Of a stretch of DNA of 64,000 bases, positions 1 through 9,845 are shown one piece after another (position 1 is the stretch's first letter; every line of letters begins with the position of its first letter). The notes below the pieces were generated by a model. It searched no databases, was not told the origin of the DNA, and was given only the letters and a program-made list of their open reading frames with translations. Source of the DNA: Bacillota bacterium (GTDB lineage Bacteria; Sysuimicrobiota; Sysuimicrobiia; Sysuimicrobiales; Segetimicrobiaceae); the NCBI GenBank assembly GCA_021324975.1, contig JAJPIA010000029.1, positions 1 to 64,000 of the forward strand, written 5' to 3'. Made by a program: the position numbers and the translations under genes.

Positions 1-1
1 G

Positions 2-82
2 AACTTCGGCCGCAAGTCGCTGGACGAGGTCAAAGAGAAGCTCGCGGCCCTGGGGCTCGAGCTGCGCCGGCGGGGTGCGTGA
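2..82 (+). CDS. rpoA: RNA polymerase alpha subunit, C-terminal end only (cut by window edge)
   Basis: Reads NFGRKSLDEVKEKLAALGLELRRRGA*, the conserved alpha-CTD tail; stop overlaps rplQ start; canonical rpoA-rplQ order. Confidence 0.9.
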   Translation, partial: NFGRKSLDEVKEKLAALGLELRRRGA

Positions 83-435
83 TGAGCCTGGGGCAAAAGG
101 GACGCCGCCTGGGCCGCGATACCGGCGCGCGCACGGCGCTGCTCCGCGGTCTGGTGCTGGCATTGATCGAGCGCGAGCGCATCGTCACGACCGAGCACAA
201 GGCCAAGGAGACCAAGAAGATCGCGGACCGCATCATCGATCTGGCCCTGGCGAATGACCTCCACGCCCGGCGGCAGGTGGCACGCGTCCTGCCGGACCGC
301 GCGGCGGTCAAGCGGCTGTTCGCCACGGTGGCGCCGCGCTATCAAAAGGGCCGCGGGGGCTACACGCGGATTACCAGGACGGCGCCCCGGCGCGGGGATG
401 CGGCGCCGATGGCGGTCCTCGAGCTCATCAAGTAG
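82..435 (+). CDS. rplQ: 50S ribosomal protein L17
   Basis: MSLGQKGRRLGRDTGARTALLRGL..., RITTTEHKAKE-like motif, C-terminal YTRI. Confidence 0.95.
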   Translation: MSLGQKGRRLGRDTGARTALLRGLVLALIERERIVTTEHKAKETKKIADRIIDLALANDLHARRQVARVLPDRAAVKRLFATVAPRYQKGRGGYTRITRTAPRRGDAAPMAVLELIK

Positions 436-474
436 CGCCCGCCGCCTGCCGCACGGCCGGCGGCGCGCCGTAAC

Positions 475-1347
475 ATGAGTGACCTTGCCCCCGCGCTCAT
501 CAGGGTGCGGGGGCTTTTCCACACCTACGAGCCCGGCGCCGGCGAGCCCGTGCCCGCGCTTCGCGGCGTGGACTTGGACGTGCGTCGCGGCGAGTGCGTC
601 GCCCTCATCGGCGGCAACGGGTCGGGGAAGAGCACGCTTGCGAAGCACCTCAACGCGCTCCTGCTGCCGACCGCCGGGGAGGTCATCGTCGACGGGCTGG
701 ACACGCGCGATCGGGACGCCGTCTGGGCGGTCCGCCAGCGCGTCGGCATGATCTTTGAGCACCCCGACGACCAGCTCATCGCCGCCGTGGTGGAAGAGGA
801 TGTCGCGTTCGGCTGCGAAAACCTCGGCCTCCCGCCGGCGGAGATCCGATCCCGGGTGGATGAGGCCCTACGCATCGTCGGGCTCGAGGCGCTCCGCCGC
901 CGCCCGCCGCACCTCTTGTCCGGCGGCCAGAAGCAGCGCGTCGCGATCGCCGGCGTGCTGGCGATGCGCCCGCGCTGCCTCGTGCTGGACGAGGCGACCT
1001 CCATGCTGGATCCGGCGGGACAGCGGGAGGTCATGGAGACCGTCTTGCGCCTGCGCCGCGACGAGGGGCTGGCGCTGGTGCTTATCACCCACTCCATGGA
1101 GGAGGCGGCGCTGGCCGACCGCGTCGTCGTGCTGGCGGGCGGCACGGTGGCCCTGTCCGGTACGCCGGCGGAGGTGTTTGCGCGCGACGACGCGCTGCGC
1201 GACCTCCGTCTCGAAGCTCCGCCGATCGTGGCCCTCGCACGCGGTCTCGCCGCGGCCGGGGTGGCGCTGCCGGCGGGCCTGCTGACGGCGCCGCAGCTTG
1301 CGGACGCGGTGGCGGCCGCGTACCGGCGCGGCAGGGGCGAGGCGTGA
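475..1347 (+). CDS. ecfA1: ECF transporter energy-coupling ATPase EcfA1
   Basis: Walker A GGNGSGKST, signature LSGGQKQRVAIAGVLAMRP, FEHPDDQ motif; operon position after rplQ. Confidence 0.9.
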   Translation: MSDLAPALIRVRGLFHTYEPGAGEPVPALRGVDLDVRRGECVALIGGNGSGKSTLAKHLNALLLPTAGEVIVDGLDTRDRDAVWAVRQRVGMIFEHPDDQLIAAVVEEDVAFGCENLGLPPAEIRSRVDEALRIVGLEALRRRPPHLLSGGQKQRVAIAGVLAMRPRCLVLDEATSMLDPAGQREVMETVLRLRRDEGLALVLITHSMEEAALADRVVVLAGGTVALSGTPAEVFARDDALRDLRLEAPPIVALARGLAAAGVALPAGLLTAPQLADAVAAAYRRGRGEA

Positions 1348-2228
1348 TTCGCTGCGAGGGCGTGACACACGTCTATCAACGCGGGAGTCCGTTCGAGGCC
1401 ACTGCGCTCGAGGACGTGTCCTTAGAGATCGGGGCCGGCGACGTCATCGGTATCATCGGCGCCACGGGCTCGGGCAAGTCCACCCTGGTGCAGCACCTGA
1501 ACGGCCTGCTCCGCCCGACCGCGGGGCGCGTGTATCTCGACGACGTCGACATCAACGCTCGGGAAGTGGACCGGCGGCGCGTGCGGCAGCAGGTCGGCCT
1601 GCTGTTTCAATACCCGGAGCACCAGTTGTTCGAGGAGACCGTCACCGCGGACGTCGGCTTCGGCCCGCGGAACCTCGGGCTCGCGCCGGATGAGGTCCGC
1701 GAACGGACGGCGCGGGCGCTCGCGCAGGTTGGGCTCGATCCCGCGGTGTTCGGTCCGCGCTCCCCGTTCTCGCTCAGCAACGGGGAAATGCGCCGGGTGG
1801 CGATCGCCGGGCTCCTGGCGATGGAGCCCCGCATGCTGATTCTGGACGAGCCGACGGCCGGCCTGGATCCCGCGAGCCGGCGGGAGATCCTGGACCACAT
1901 CATGCGGCTGCGCAACGCGCGGGGCCTGACGATCGTGCTCGTCTCGCACAGCATGGACGCCGTGGCCCGCCTGTGCCGGCGCGTTGTCGTGCTGGACCGC
2001 GGCCGGGTGGTCGCCCAGGGCCCGACGCGCGACGTATTCGCGGACCCGGCCCGGCTTGCGGCCCTCGGGCTCGGGGTGCCGCAGGTCGCCGAGTGCGCGC
2101 GCCTCCTGCGGGAGCGGGGCGTGCCGGTGAGGCCGGACGTGCTGACGGTGGAGGAGGCGCGCCGGGCGATCCTCGACGTCCTGGCCGGCGTGGCCGGCCG
2201 GCGCCCGGCGCCGAAGAAGGTTCCGTGA
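1344..2228 (+). CDS. ecfA2: ECF transporter energy-coupling ATPase EcfA2
   Basis: Walker A GATGSGKST, FQYPEHQLFEETV motif, LSNGEMRRVAIAG signature. Confidence 0.9.
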   Translation: MIRCEGVTHVYQRGSPFEATALEDVSLEIGAGDVIGIIGATGSGKSTLVQHLNGLLRPTAGRVYLDDVDINAREVDRRRVRQQVGLLFQYPEHQLFEETVTADVGFGPRNLGLAPDEVRERTARALAQVGLDPAVFGPRSPFSLSNGEMRRVAIAGLLAMEPRMLILDEPTAGLDPASRREILDHIMRLRNARGLTIVLVSHSMDAVARLCRRVVVLDRGRVVAQGPTRDVFADPARLAALGLGVPQVAECARLLRERGVPVRPDVLTVEEARRAILDVLAGVAGRRPAPKKVP

Positions 2229-2238
2229 GGCGGATGCG

Positions 2239-3069
2239 ATGAACTTCCTGCGGGGGCTCATGCTGGGGCAGTACGTGCCGGCGGAGTCGCCGGTCCACCG
2301 CCTCGATCCGCGCACGAAGCTCCTCGGGACGATGTGGCTCGTCGGGGTGGTCTTCGGGACCCGGTCCCTCGCCGGGCTGGCCGTCTTGACCGCGTTTCTG
2401 GCGGGCGTGCTCGCGGCGGGTCGCATCGGGCCCGCGTACGCCCTGCGCGGCCTCCGTCCGGTGTTCTGGCTCGTCGGCATTGCCGTGGTGTTTCAGGTCG
2501 TGTTCGGTGACAGCGGCGGCCACGTGCTGTTCCGGCGCGGGCCGCTCGTCGTCACCCGCGAAAACCTGGCCGCGGGCGTGTTCTACGGATACCGGTTGAT
2601 TCTGCTCGTCGCCGCCACGACCGTGATGACGTTTACCACGTCCTCGGTGGAGCTCACCGACGGATTGGAGCGCCTGCTTCGGCCGTTCCGGCGCGTTGGC
2701 GTCCCGGCGCACGAGCTTGCCCTGATGATGACGATCGCGCTTCGGTTTATCCCGACGCTGTTCGAAGAGACCGAGACCATCATGAAGGCGCAGATGGCGC
2801 GCGGGGCGGAGTTTACCCGCGGCAGCCTGGCCGCCCGAGCGCGCGCGTTGATCCCGCTGCTCGTTCCCCTGTTCGTCGGCGCGTTCCGGCGGGCGGACGC
2901 GCTCGCGTTGGCGATGGAGGCCCGCGGCTACCGGGGCGGCGAGCACCGCACGCGGATGAAGGAGCTGCGCGTCGCCATCCGGGACTACGTCGCCGCGGGC
3001 GCGCTCCTGCTCGTCGCCGCGGTGGTGCTCGTGCCGCCTTCCTTATGGCGGGCCGTCGTGGGCCGCTGA
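2239..3069 (+). CDS. ecfT: ECF transporter transmembrane protein EcfT
   Basis: GQYVPAESPVHRLDPRTKLL N-terminus; AQMARGAEF and AMEARGYRGGE motifs. Confidence 0.92.
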   Translation: MNFLRGLMLGQYVPAESPVHRLDPRTKLLGTMWLVGVVFGTRSLAGLAVLTAFLAGVLAAGRIGPAYALRGLRPVFWLVGIAVVFQVVFGDSGGHVLFRRGPLVVTRENLAAGVFYGYRLILLVAATTVMTFTTSSVELTDGLERLLRPFRRVGVPAHELALMMTIALRFIPTLFEETETIMKAQMARGAEFTRGSLAARARALIPLLVPLFVGAFRRADALALAMEARGYRGGEHRTRMKELRVAIRDYVAAGALLLVAAVVLVPPSLWRAVVGR

Positions 3070-3080
3070 TCGCGCCCGGT

Positions 3081-3848
3081 ATGCGCACGCTCAAGCTGCT
3101 GATCGAGTACGACGGCACCGGCTATTGCGGGTGGCAGCGGCAACGGGGAAGCGCGGCGCGGGGCGCGCCGTCGGTGCAGGCCACACTCGAGGCCGCGGTC
3201 GCCGCGGTGACGGGCGAGGCGACGGACGTGGTGGGGGCGGGGCGTACCGACGCGGGCGTGCACGCGTGCGGTCAGGTCGCGAGCCTCGTGACGCGAAGCC
3301 GGATCGCGGCGGGCGGGATGCCCGCGGCGCTCAACGGCCATCTACCGCCCGACGTTCGCGTGTTGGCGGCGCAGGACGCGCCGGACGGCTTCCACGCGCG
3401 GTACGATGCCGTGGCGCGAACCTACCGATACGAGATCCTCAACCGGCGCGCGCCGTCGGCGCTGCGGCGGCACCGCGCCTACCACGTGCCCGAGCCGCTG
3501 GATGCCGAGGCGATGCGCCGCGCGCTCGCGCCACTCGTCGGCCGGCACGACTTCGCCGCCTACCGCGGGGCCGGAAGCCACGCCAAGACGACGGCGTGCG
3601 TCGTGCGCGAGGCGGTCTGGCGGCACGACGGCGATCTGCTCGCGCTCACGATCACCGCGGACCGGTTTTTGCGCCACATGGTGCGGACGCTCGTCGGCAC
3701 GCTGGTGCGGGTGGGGCGGGGCCGGTTGGAGCCGGAGGCGCCCGCCCGCTTTCTCGACGATCCCGACAACCGGCGGACGGGACCGACCGCGCCCGCACAC
3801 GCGCTGTATCTCGTGCGCGTGGACTACGGCGACGCGTCGGGCGGCTGA
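3081..3848 (+). CDS. truA: tRNA pseudouridine(38-40) synthase
   Basis: MRTLKLLIEYDGTGYCGWQRQ; GAGRTDAGVHA active-site motif. Confidence 0.95.
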   Translation: MRTLKLLIEYDGTGYCGWQRQRGSAARGAPSVQATLEAAVAAVTGEATDVVGAGRTDAGVHACGQVASLVTRSRIAAGGMPAALNGHLPPDVRVLAAQDAPDGFHARYDAVARTYRYEILNRRAPSALRRHRAYHVPEPLDAEAMRRALAPLVGRHDFAAYRGAGSHAKTTACVVREAVWRHDGDLLALTITADRFLRHMVRTLVGTLVRVGRGRLEPEAPARFLDDPDNRRTGPTAPAHALYLVRVDYGDASGG

Positions 3849-3892
3849 GCACGGTCCGGGCGCCGGCGCCGCGGGGGAGTAGGAGGGATGCG

Positions 3893-4657
3893 ATGACAAC
3901 CACCGATGAGGACGCGGGCAGGCAGGTCGTCGTGGTCACCGGCGCGAGCCGCGGGATCGGCGCGGCCGTCGCGCGGCTGGCGGGCGCGCGCGGCTATGCG
4001 GTCGCGGTGAACTACCATCGGGACGCGTCGGCCGCGGCCGGCGTGGTGCGGGCCATCGAGTCGGCGGGCGGACGAGCCCTGGCGATTCAGGGAGACGTGG
4101 CCAGAGAGGACGACGTCGTAGCGCTCTTCGATCGGGCCGTGCAGCAACTCGGTCCCGTGACCGCGCTCGTGAACAACGCGGGCGCGGCGGGCCGCCCCGG
4201 GCGGCTCGACGCGTTGACGGCCGATGACCTGTGGCGTCTCCTCGGCATCAACGTCGCGGGCACCATCTTGTGTGCGCGGGAAGCGGTGCGCCGCATGTCC
4301 CGGCAGGCCGGGGGCCGGGGCGGCGTCATCGTGAACGTCTCGTCCGCGGCCGCCCGGCTCGGCGGCGCAGGCGAGTGGGTGCACTACGCGGCGACCAAAG
4401 GGGCGGTGGACGCCTTTACGATCGGGCTGGCGCGCGAGGTGGCCGCCGACGGGATCCGCGTCAGCGCCGTGCGGCCCGGCCTGATCGAGACCGAGATCCA
4501 CGCGGGTGATCCCGGCCGTCTCGCACGCCTGGCGCCGCTTGTGCCGGCCCGGCGCGTGGGAACCCCGGACGAGGTTGCCGAAGCGATCCTGTGGCTGCTA
4601 TCGCCGGCCGCCTCCTACACGATCGGGGCCATCCTGGACGTGAGCGGGGGCCGCTGA
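3893..4657 (+). CDS. SDR family oxidoreductase (FabG-like)
   Basis: VVTGASRGIGAAVA, NNAG, YAATKGA; start chosen at MTTTDEDAG after AGGAGG. Confidence 0.88.
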   Translation: MTTTDEDAGRQVVVVTGASRGIGAAVARLAGARGYAVAVNYHRDASAAAGVVRAIESAGGRALAIQGDVAREDDVVALFDRAVQQLGPVTALVNNAGAAGRPGRLDALTADDLWRLLGINVAGTILCAREAVRRMSRQAGGRGGVIVNVSSAAARLGGAGEWVHYAATKGAVDAFTIGLAREVAADGIRVSAVRPGLIETEIHAGDPGRLARLAPLVPARRVGTPDEVAEAILWLLSPAASYTIGAILDVSGGR

Positions 4658-4712
4658 GCAGAGACCCGCGGCGCGAGGCCGCGTGTCATGTCAACACCGC
4701 GGGGTTGGTACG

Positions 4713-5114
4713 ATGGGCGTCGTTCACCGGCAGACCGGACGGGACGGAAGCTTCGCGTGGGAGGGGGTCGAACCGGAGCCGTATCAGGGCGGCGATGCGA
4801 GCGCGGGCAACTGCCGGTCGGTTCTGATCGGCCCGCGGGAAGGTGCGTCCAATTTTGCGATCCGCTATTTCGAGATCCCGCCCGACGGGCGGACATCCTC
4901 CGATCGTCACGCGCACGACCACGGCATCGTCGTGCTGCGCGGTCGGGCACGGGCGCGGCTCGGCGCTGATATCCGCGAGGTGGGGCCGGGCGATGCGGTC
5001 TATATCCCCCCGGACGAGCCGCACCAATTCGAGACGCTCGGCGCTGAGCCGTTCGGGTTCCTCTGTGTGATCCCGTCCAAGGAGTGGCTGCACGCGCGCG
5101 GGAGCCGGCGATAG
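4713..5114 (+). CDS. Cupin domain protein
   Basis: SSDRHAHDHGIVVLRGRA... GDAVYIPPDEPHQF cupin motifs. Confidence 0.85.
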   Translation: MGVVHRQTGRDGSFAWEGVEPEPYQGGDASAGNCRSVLIGPREGASNFAIRYFEIPPDGRTSSDRHAHDHGIVVLRGRARARLGADIREVGPGDAVYIPPDEPHQFETLGAEPFGFLCVIPSKEWLHARGSRR

Positions 5115-5134
5115 CATTGGTAGCGGGGTGCGAG

Positions 5135-6220
5135 TCACGCGGACGGGCGCACGATCACCTTGAGCGCATCCACCCCGGTTCGAAGCAGGGCATAGCCGCG
5201 CTGCACGTCCCCTAGGCTCAGGCGGTGCGTGATGAGCGGCTCGACGGCCAGGCCGCCGGCGAGCAGCTGCAGCGCTTCGCGCATATCCACCGGGCCGGCG
5301 GAGTACGACGGCACCAGCGTTATCTCGCGAAAGAACACCTCGTGCACCCCAAGCGGCCAGCGGACATTGGGCGGCGTGGGCGCGAACATCACGAGCGTGC
5401 CGCCGCGCGCGGTGGCGTGACACCCGGCCTCCAACGCCTCGACGCTGCCCGGACACACGATCACCACGTCGGCGCCGGCGCCGCTCGTGAGGGCCGCCGT
5501 GGCCTCGTCGATCGGATCACGGGAGACGTCGATCGTAGCGTCCGCGAGCGGCGCGGCAAGCGCGAGGCGGGCCGCGACGCGGTCCGCCGCGAGCAGTTGG
5601 CTCGGCCGGCCGGTTGCCCGTGCCGCCAGGAGATGTAGGAGTCCCATGACGCCGGCGCCCACGACGAGCACGCGATCGCCGCCCCGCAGCCGGGCCCGCC
5701 GCAGCGACTTGAGGACGCAGGCGAGCGGCTCCACGAACGTGGCCGCGTCGTCCGACAGCTCATCGGGGACGCGCATCGCCTCGGCCGACGCCGGCGCCCG
5801 CACGACCGCGTACTCCGCGAGCCCGCCGGGAATGAGCCGCCGCGGTCCCCACGTGGCGCAGTGCACGTAGTCGCCGCGCCGGCATGAGCGGCACGCCAGG
5901 CACGGCGCGTGATGGTGGACCACGACGCGTTCGCCGGCTCGAAAGGCCGCCCCGTCCGCCGCCTCCACGACCTCGCCCACGGGCTCGTGGCCCAGCGGGA
6001 CGGGCGCCTTGCGCGACATGTACCAGTCCATGATCTCACCCGGGCACAGGCCGCACGCGCGGATCCGCACCAGCATGTCGCCGGCCTCGAGTCGCGGCAA
6101 CGCGATCTGCTCGAGCCGCAGGTCCCCTGCGGCGTGATAGACGGCGGCGAGCGTCGTCGCCGGCCTGACCGGTCTTCCGCGCGGTTCGGAGGGCGGTCCC
6201 GGCGCAGGCGCTAGATCCAC
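5135..6220 (-). CDS. Zinc-dependent alcohol dehydrogenase family protein
   Basis: ACGLCPGEIMDWY, GHEPVGEV, structural-zinc Cys cluster CLACRSCRRGDYVHC, GAGVMGLLH. Confidence 0.85.
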   Translation of the reverse strand: MDLAPAPGPPSEPRGRPVRPATTLAAVYHAAGDLRLEQIALPRLEAGDMLVRIRACGLCPGEIMDWYMSRKAPVPLGHEPVGEVVEAADGAAFRAGERVVVHHHAPCLACRSCRRGDYVHCATWGPRRLIPGGLAEYAVVRAPASAEAMRVPDELSDDAATFVEPLACVLKSLRRARLRGGDRVLVVGAGVMGLLHLLAARATGRPSQLLAADRVAARLALAAPLADATIDVSRDPIDEATAALTSGAGADVVIVCPGSVEALEAGCHATARGGTLVMFAPTPPNVRWPLGVHEVFFREITLVPSYSAGPVDMREALQLLAGGLAVEPLITHRLSLGDVQRGYALLRTGVDALKVIVRPSA

Positions 6221-7251
6221 GCCGAGCCCTCCGGCAGCACGGCATACTTGGCGCCAATCCCGGCATCGAGGTCGCGGAACGTCTCGACGATGGCGGCGAG
6301 CGGGCGCACCCCGGTGACGAGATCACGAGGTCGGACTGCGCCCGACGACAGCAGCGCGAGGGCGTCGTGTACGTCCTCGGTGCCATAGTGGAACGCGGCG
6401 ATCAGGTCGACCTCCCCGTAGTGAAGCCGGGTCGCGTCGAACGCCGGCATCGTGCCTCCCGGCAGCCCGCCGAAGAGCAGCACCCGACCGCCGGAGGCCG
6501 CCCAGGATGGCGCCGCACGCCACACCGGCTCCGATCCGGTGCACTCGATGACGACATCGGGACCGCCCGGCCAGATGTCTCTCAACGACGCGCCGACGTC
6601 AGCGCCGCCGGCGTCGATGACGTGGGACGCGCCTGCCCGGATCGCTTGGTCTCGCCCCGCGGCCCGCCGCCCGACGGCAACCACCTCGAGATCCCGGCGG
6701 CGCGCCTCGCGGACGTGAAGCAACCCGATCGAGCCGGTCCCCACGACCGCGACGCGGGGGCCCGGCGGTGTGCCGAGGCGCCGCCACCCATGCACGACGC
6801 ACGCGAGCGGCTCCAGAAACGCGGCCTCGATGTACGACAGCGACGCCGGTTTTGGCAAGAGGTGCCGGCGAACGATACGGGCCGGGAGGCGGATGGCGTC
6901 CGCGTACGCGCCGACGGCGATCTCCTCGAACAGCGTCTCGCAGAGGTTTTCACGGCCGGTCCGGCAGCCGCCGCAGGTGCCGCAGGGCGCGGTCGGTGTG
7001 AATACGACGGCCTGCCCGGCCAGGAACCCCTCGGCGTCTTGCCCGGCGGCGAGGACGTCTCCCGCGGCCTCATGGCCGAAGGGGCCGAAGGGCACGCGCG
7101 GATGACCACGGCGGTAGGTCTTGAGATCGGTGCCGCACGTGAGCGCGGCCCGAACGCGTACCACGACCTCGCCGGGCCCCGGGTGGGGTACGGGAACGTC
7201 CCGGAGCGTGAGCTCATACGGGGCCCGCAGAACCGCCTGCCGCACGGTCAC
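6211..7251 (-). CDS. Zinc-dependent alcohol dehydrogenase family protein
   Basis: CGTDLKTYRRGHP, GHEAAGDV, CGTCGGCRTGRENLC, GTGSIGLLH; GTG start after DinB gene. Confidence 0.85.
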   Translation of the reverse strand: MTVRQAVLRAPYELTLRDVPVPHPGPGEVVVRVRAALTCGTDLKTYRRGHPRVPFGPFGHEAAGDVLAAGQDAEGFLAGQAVVFTPTAPCGTCGGCRTGRENLCETLFEEIAVGAYADAIRLPARIVRRHLLPKPASLSYIEAAFLEPLACVVHGWRRLGTPPGPRVAVVGTGSIGLLHVREARRRDLEVVAVGRRAAGRDQAIRAGASHVIDAGGADVGASLRDIWPGGPDVVIECTGSEPVWRAAPSWAASGGRVLLFGGLPGGTMPAFDATRLHYGEVDLIAAFHYGTEDVHDALALLSSGAVRPRDLVTGVRPLAAIVETFRDLDAGIGAKYAVLPEGSAWI

Positions 7252-7276
7252 GCGCCGGCGCCGGGCGCCGGCGCGC

Positions 7277-7888
7277 TCACTCGTCGGTCCAGGCGCCGAG
7301 CGCCCGCCGGAGGACGAGCAACTGCCCGAGATGGTACGCGTTGTGGTCGGCGACGAGCAGCGCTTCGTGCAGGATCGAAGGGCCCTTGGGGTCGTGCGGG
7401 ACTCGGGACAACAGATCCGTCTTGGGGTCCGCGACGAGATCGATGAACGCCTGGCGGTCCGCCTCGAACGCGCGGACGGCATCGGCCCATGCCTGCAGGG
7501 ACGGCGGGGCCGCCTCCGGCCAATAGTCGTCGGGCCATGCCTTCTCGACGTAGTCAGGATCCCGGACATAGTCCAGGATGTCGCGCTGCGCGCGCCGGAG
7601 ATGCTCGAGCTGCTGCCACGCCGAATACGGCACGCCGGCCGGCTTCGTCCCTTGAAGCTCGGGGGGCATCGTCTCCACCGCCCGCTCGAACGTAACGTGC
7701 GCGCCCCTTCCGCGCAGCAGATAAATGACGTCGTCCCGGAGGTTCTTGTCCAGCCCGCGGCTCTCCACCGCCCGTGCTCGGCGCGGCGCCGCCTTTGCGC
7801 GCACGGCGCGCGCCGGCCGTGTGCGGGGAGCTTTCCGTGTTGTTGCGCGGCGCCGGCGCGATCCGCCGGCCATGCGCTTCGCACTCAT
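7277..7888 (-). CDS. DinB-like protein with basic Ala/Arg/Lys-rich N-terminal extension
   Basis: HLRRAQRDILDYVR...DHNAYHLGQLLVLRRALG, typical of DinB metalloproteins. Confidence 0.7.
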   Translation of the reverse strand: MSAKRMAGGSRRRRATTRKAPRTRPARAVRAKAAPRRARAVESRGLDKNLRDDVIYLLRGRGAHVTFERAVETMPPELQGTKPAGVPYSAWQQLEHLRRAQRDILDYVRDPDYVEKAWPDDYWPEAAPPSLQAWADAVRAFEADRQAFIDLVADPKTDLLSRVPHDPKGPSILHEALLVADHNAYHLGQLLVLRRALGAWTDE

Positions 7889-7994
7889 CGGCGTCCTCCC
7901 GCGTCACGTCAAAAGTAAGTGTCGCGAGGGAGTTTCGCGCGGTGAAAACGCGGTTCCTGGCAGGCCGCCATCGTGCGGTGCGAGGGCTGCCAAG

Positions 7995-8022
7995 GGGGCC
8001 GCGCCGTTGCCGGCGCGGCCCC
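7995..8022 (-). terminator. GC-rich hairpin just downstream of the Pro/Gln-repeat gene
   Basis: GGGGCCGCGCC-gttgcc-GGCGCGGCCCC, 11-bp perfect stem; no obvious U-tract. Confidence 0.45.
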
Positions 8023-8033
8023 GACGATGCACC

Positions 8034-8456
8034 TTATTGACCCGGCCGCGAGCCGGGCTGGCCGGGTTGCGTCCCCTGTGGCGTCGGCTGCACCGGGACT
8101 TGACCCGGCTGCGAGCCGGGCTGGCCGGGCTGGCCGGGTTGGGTGCCCGGTTGAGTCTGCGGGGTGCATGGTTGACCGGGTTGCGTCGGCTGTCCCGGCA
8201 TCTGGCCCGGCTGGGACGGCTGCCCCGGCGTACCCGGGCCGCAGGGCTGCCCTGGCGGATTTGGCTGGGTCGGCTGCCCAGGCTGGTTCGGCTGTGTGGG
8301 CACGGTGGGCTGCGGCTGATTCGGCTGGGGCTGGTTAGGCTGCACGGGCTGGGCCGGTGTTCCCGGCGTCTGTTGTCCCCATGTCGGCGATGCTGCGATT
8401 GCTCCCGCGATCACGATTCCAGTCGAGACGATGACGATCTGTTTTGGCACCTTCAT
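8034..8456 (-). CDS. Secreted Pro/Gln/Gly low-complexity repeat protein
   Basis: Signal-like MKVPKQIVIVSTGIVIAGAIAASPTWGQ followed by QPNQPGQPTQPGQP-type repeats. Confidence 0.6.
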   Translation of the reverse strand: MKVPKQIVIVSTGIVIAGAIAASPTWGQQTPGTPAQPVQPNQPQPNQPQPTVPTQPNQPGQPTQPNPPGQPCGPGTPGQPSQPGQMPGQPTQPGQPCTPQTQPGTQPGQPGQPGSQPGQVPVQPTPQGTQPGQPGSRPGQ

Positions 8457-8680
8457 CGGTGTCGGTACCTCCTGCGATCCGGCATTGAAATGCCGGTTGG
8501 GTTTTCCCGCTTGCCGCCGCATTAATCGGTGCGGTCCCGAGGCCGCTCTGGCGGGGCATCCACAAAGCATGATGCAGGCGTGATCCGCGAGGCGTCCTTG
8601 TGCCCGGCATCCCGTGCGGCAGGTGTTGCGTAGCGCGTGGTGGAAGCCCCACGCCACTTGCGCCGCGCCGGAGGGGACGT

Positions 8681-9805
8681 ATGTATTTCAAGCAGTTCCT
8701 GGATGAACGCTGCGGATGCGCGTCGTACCTCATCGCCTCGCGGCAGTCCCGCGAGGCCGCGGTCGTCGACGCCGCGCTCGACACCGGCCAGTACGACGAG
8801 TTGCTGCGCGAACGCGGGTTCCGCTTGAAGTACGTCATCGACACCCACGTGCACGCCGACCACGTCTCGGGGGCGCGCCGGCTGGCCGCGGAGCACGGTG
8901 CGGAGCTCTGTTTCCACGAGTCGGCGGCGGTCACCTATCCGTTCCGGGGCCTGCGCGACGGCGAAGAGCTGCCGCTGGGCCAGCTTCGCCTGCGGATCCT
9001 TCACACGCCGGGGCACCGGCCGGAGCTCCTCTCCGTCCTCGTGATCAACCCGCCGCGCAGCCCGGAGCCGTCGATGGTCCTGACCGGCGATTCACTGCTC
9101 GTCGGCGATGTCGGGCGCCCGGATTTCGGCGGCGGGGACGCCGCCGTGCAATACGAGAGCGTCGCGCGCCTCCTGGGATTGCCGGACTGGGTCGCGGTGT
9201 TTCCCGGACACTTCGAGGGACCGTGCGGCAAGGGGATGTGCGGCCGCCCGAGCACGACCATTGGGTTCGAGCGTCTCTTCAACCCGGTCCTCCGCCTCAG
9301 CCGGCCCGAGTTCGTCTCGACGCTGTCGGGCAGCGTGCCGGCCCGGCCGCTCAACATGGTCGCGATCGAAGCCACGAACCGCGGCCGGGCGGACGCGACA
9401 TGGGCGATGCTGACCGGGCTCCCGCTCGTGGAGGAGGTCGGCATCGAGGCGCTCGACGGGTTGCCGGCGGACGCGGTCCTGCTGGACGTGCGCGAGCCGG
9501 AAGAGTACACGTACGGGCACGTGCCGCGGGCCGTGAATCTTCCGCAGGCGGAGCTGGCGACGCGCCTCGGCGAAGTGCCCCGGGACCGGCCGGTGTACGT
9601 CATCTGCGAAAGCGGTATGCGGTCGCTCCGGGCCAGCCAGTTCCTCCACCAAATGGGCTACCGGCGCGTCGTGAACGTCCTGGGTGGGACGGCCGCGTGG
9701 CGCCGGGCGGGACGGCAGGTGATCGCCGGGGACGCGTCGGGCAAACCGCGCATCGTGGAATCCGAATGGACACACGCCGGCGGGACCCCCGCTCCGGCGG
9801 GATAG
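8681..9805 (+). CDS. MBL-fold hydrolase / rhodanese fusion (persulfide-dioxygenase-like)
   Basis: THVHADHVSGA metal site, GHFEGPCGKGMCGRPSTT, C-terminal rhodanese with CESGMRS loop. Confidence 0.88.
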   Translation: MYFKQFLDERCGCASYLIASRQSREAAVVDAALDTGQYDELLRERGFRLKYVIDTHVHADHVSGARRLAAEHGAELCFHESAAVTYPFRGLRDGEELPLGQLRLRILHTPGHRPELLSVLVINPPRSPEPSMVLTGDSLLVGDVGRPDFGGGDAAVQYESVARLLGLPDWVAVFPGHFEGPCGKGMCGRPSTTIGFERLFNPVLRLSRPEFVSTLSGSVPARPLNMVAIEATNRGRADATWAMLTGLPLVEEVGIEALDGLPADAVLLDVREPEEYTYGHVPRAVNLPQAELATRLGEVPRDRPVYVICESGMRSLRASQFLHQMGYRRVVNVLGGTAAWRRAGRQVIAGDASGKPRIVESEWTHAGGTPAPAG

Positions 9806-9845
9806 CGGCGCCACCGGTCGACGCATTCCCCGGACCGAGCGCGGA

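Noticed and set aside
3125-4657. 510-aa ORF as a long SDR fusion
   Set aside because: The first half is an alternative frame of truA; the SDR begins at 3893.
6211-7884. 557-aa ORF as a single fusion protein
   Set aside because: Only the last ~347 residues look like a real protein (Zn-ADH); the upstream part is an out-of-frame reading of the DinB gene on the same strand.
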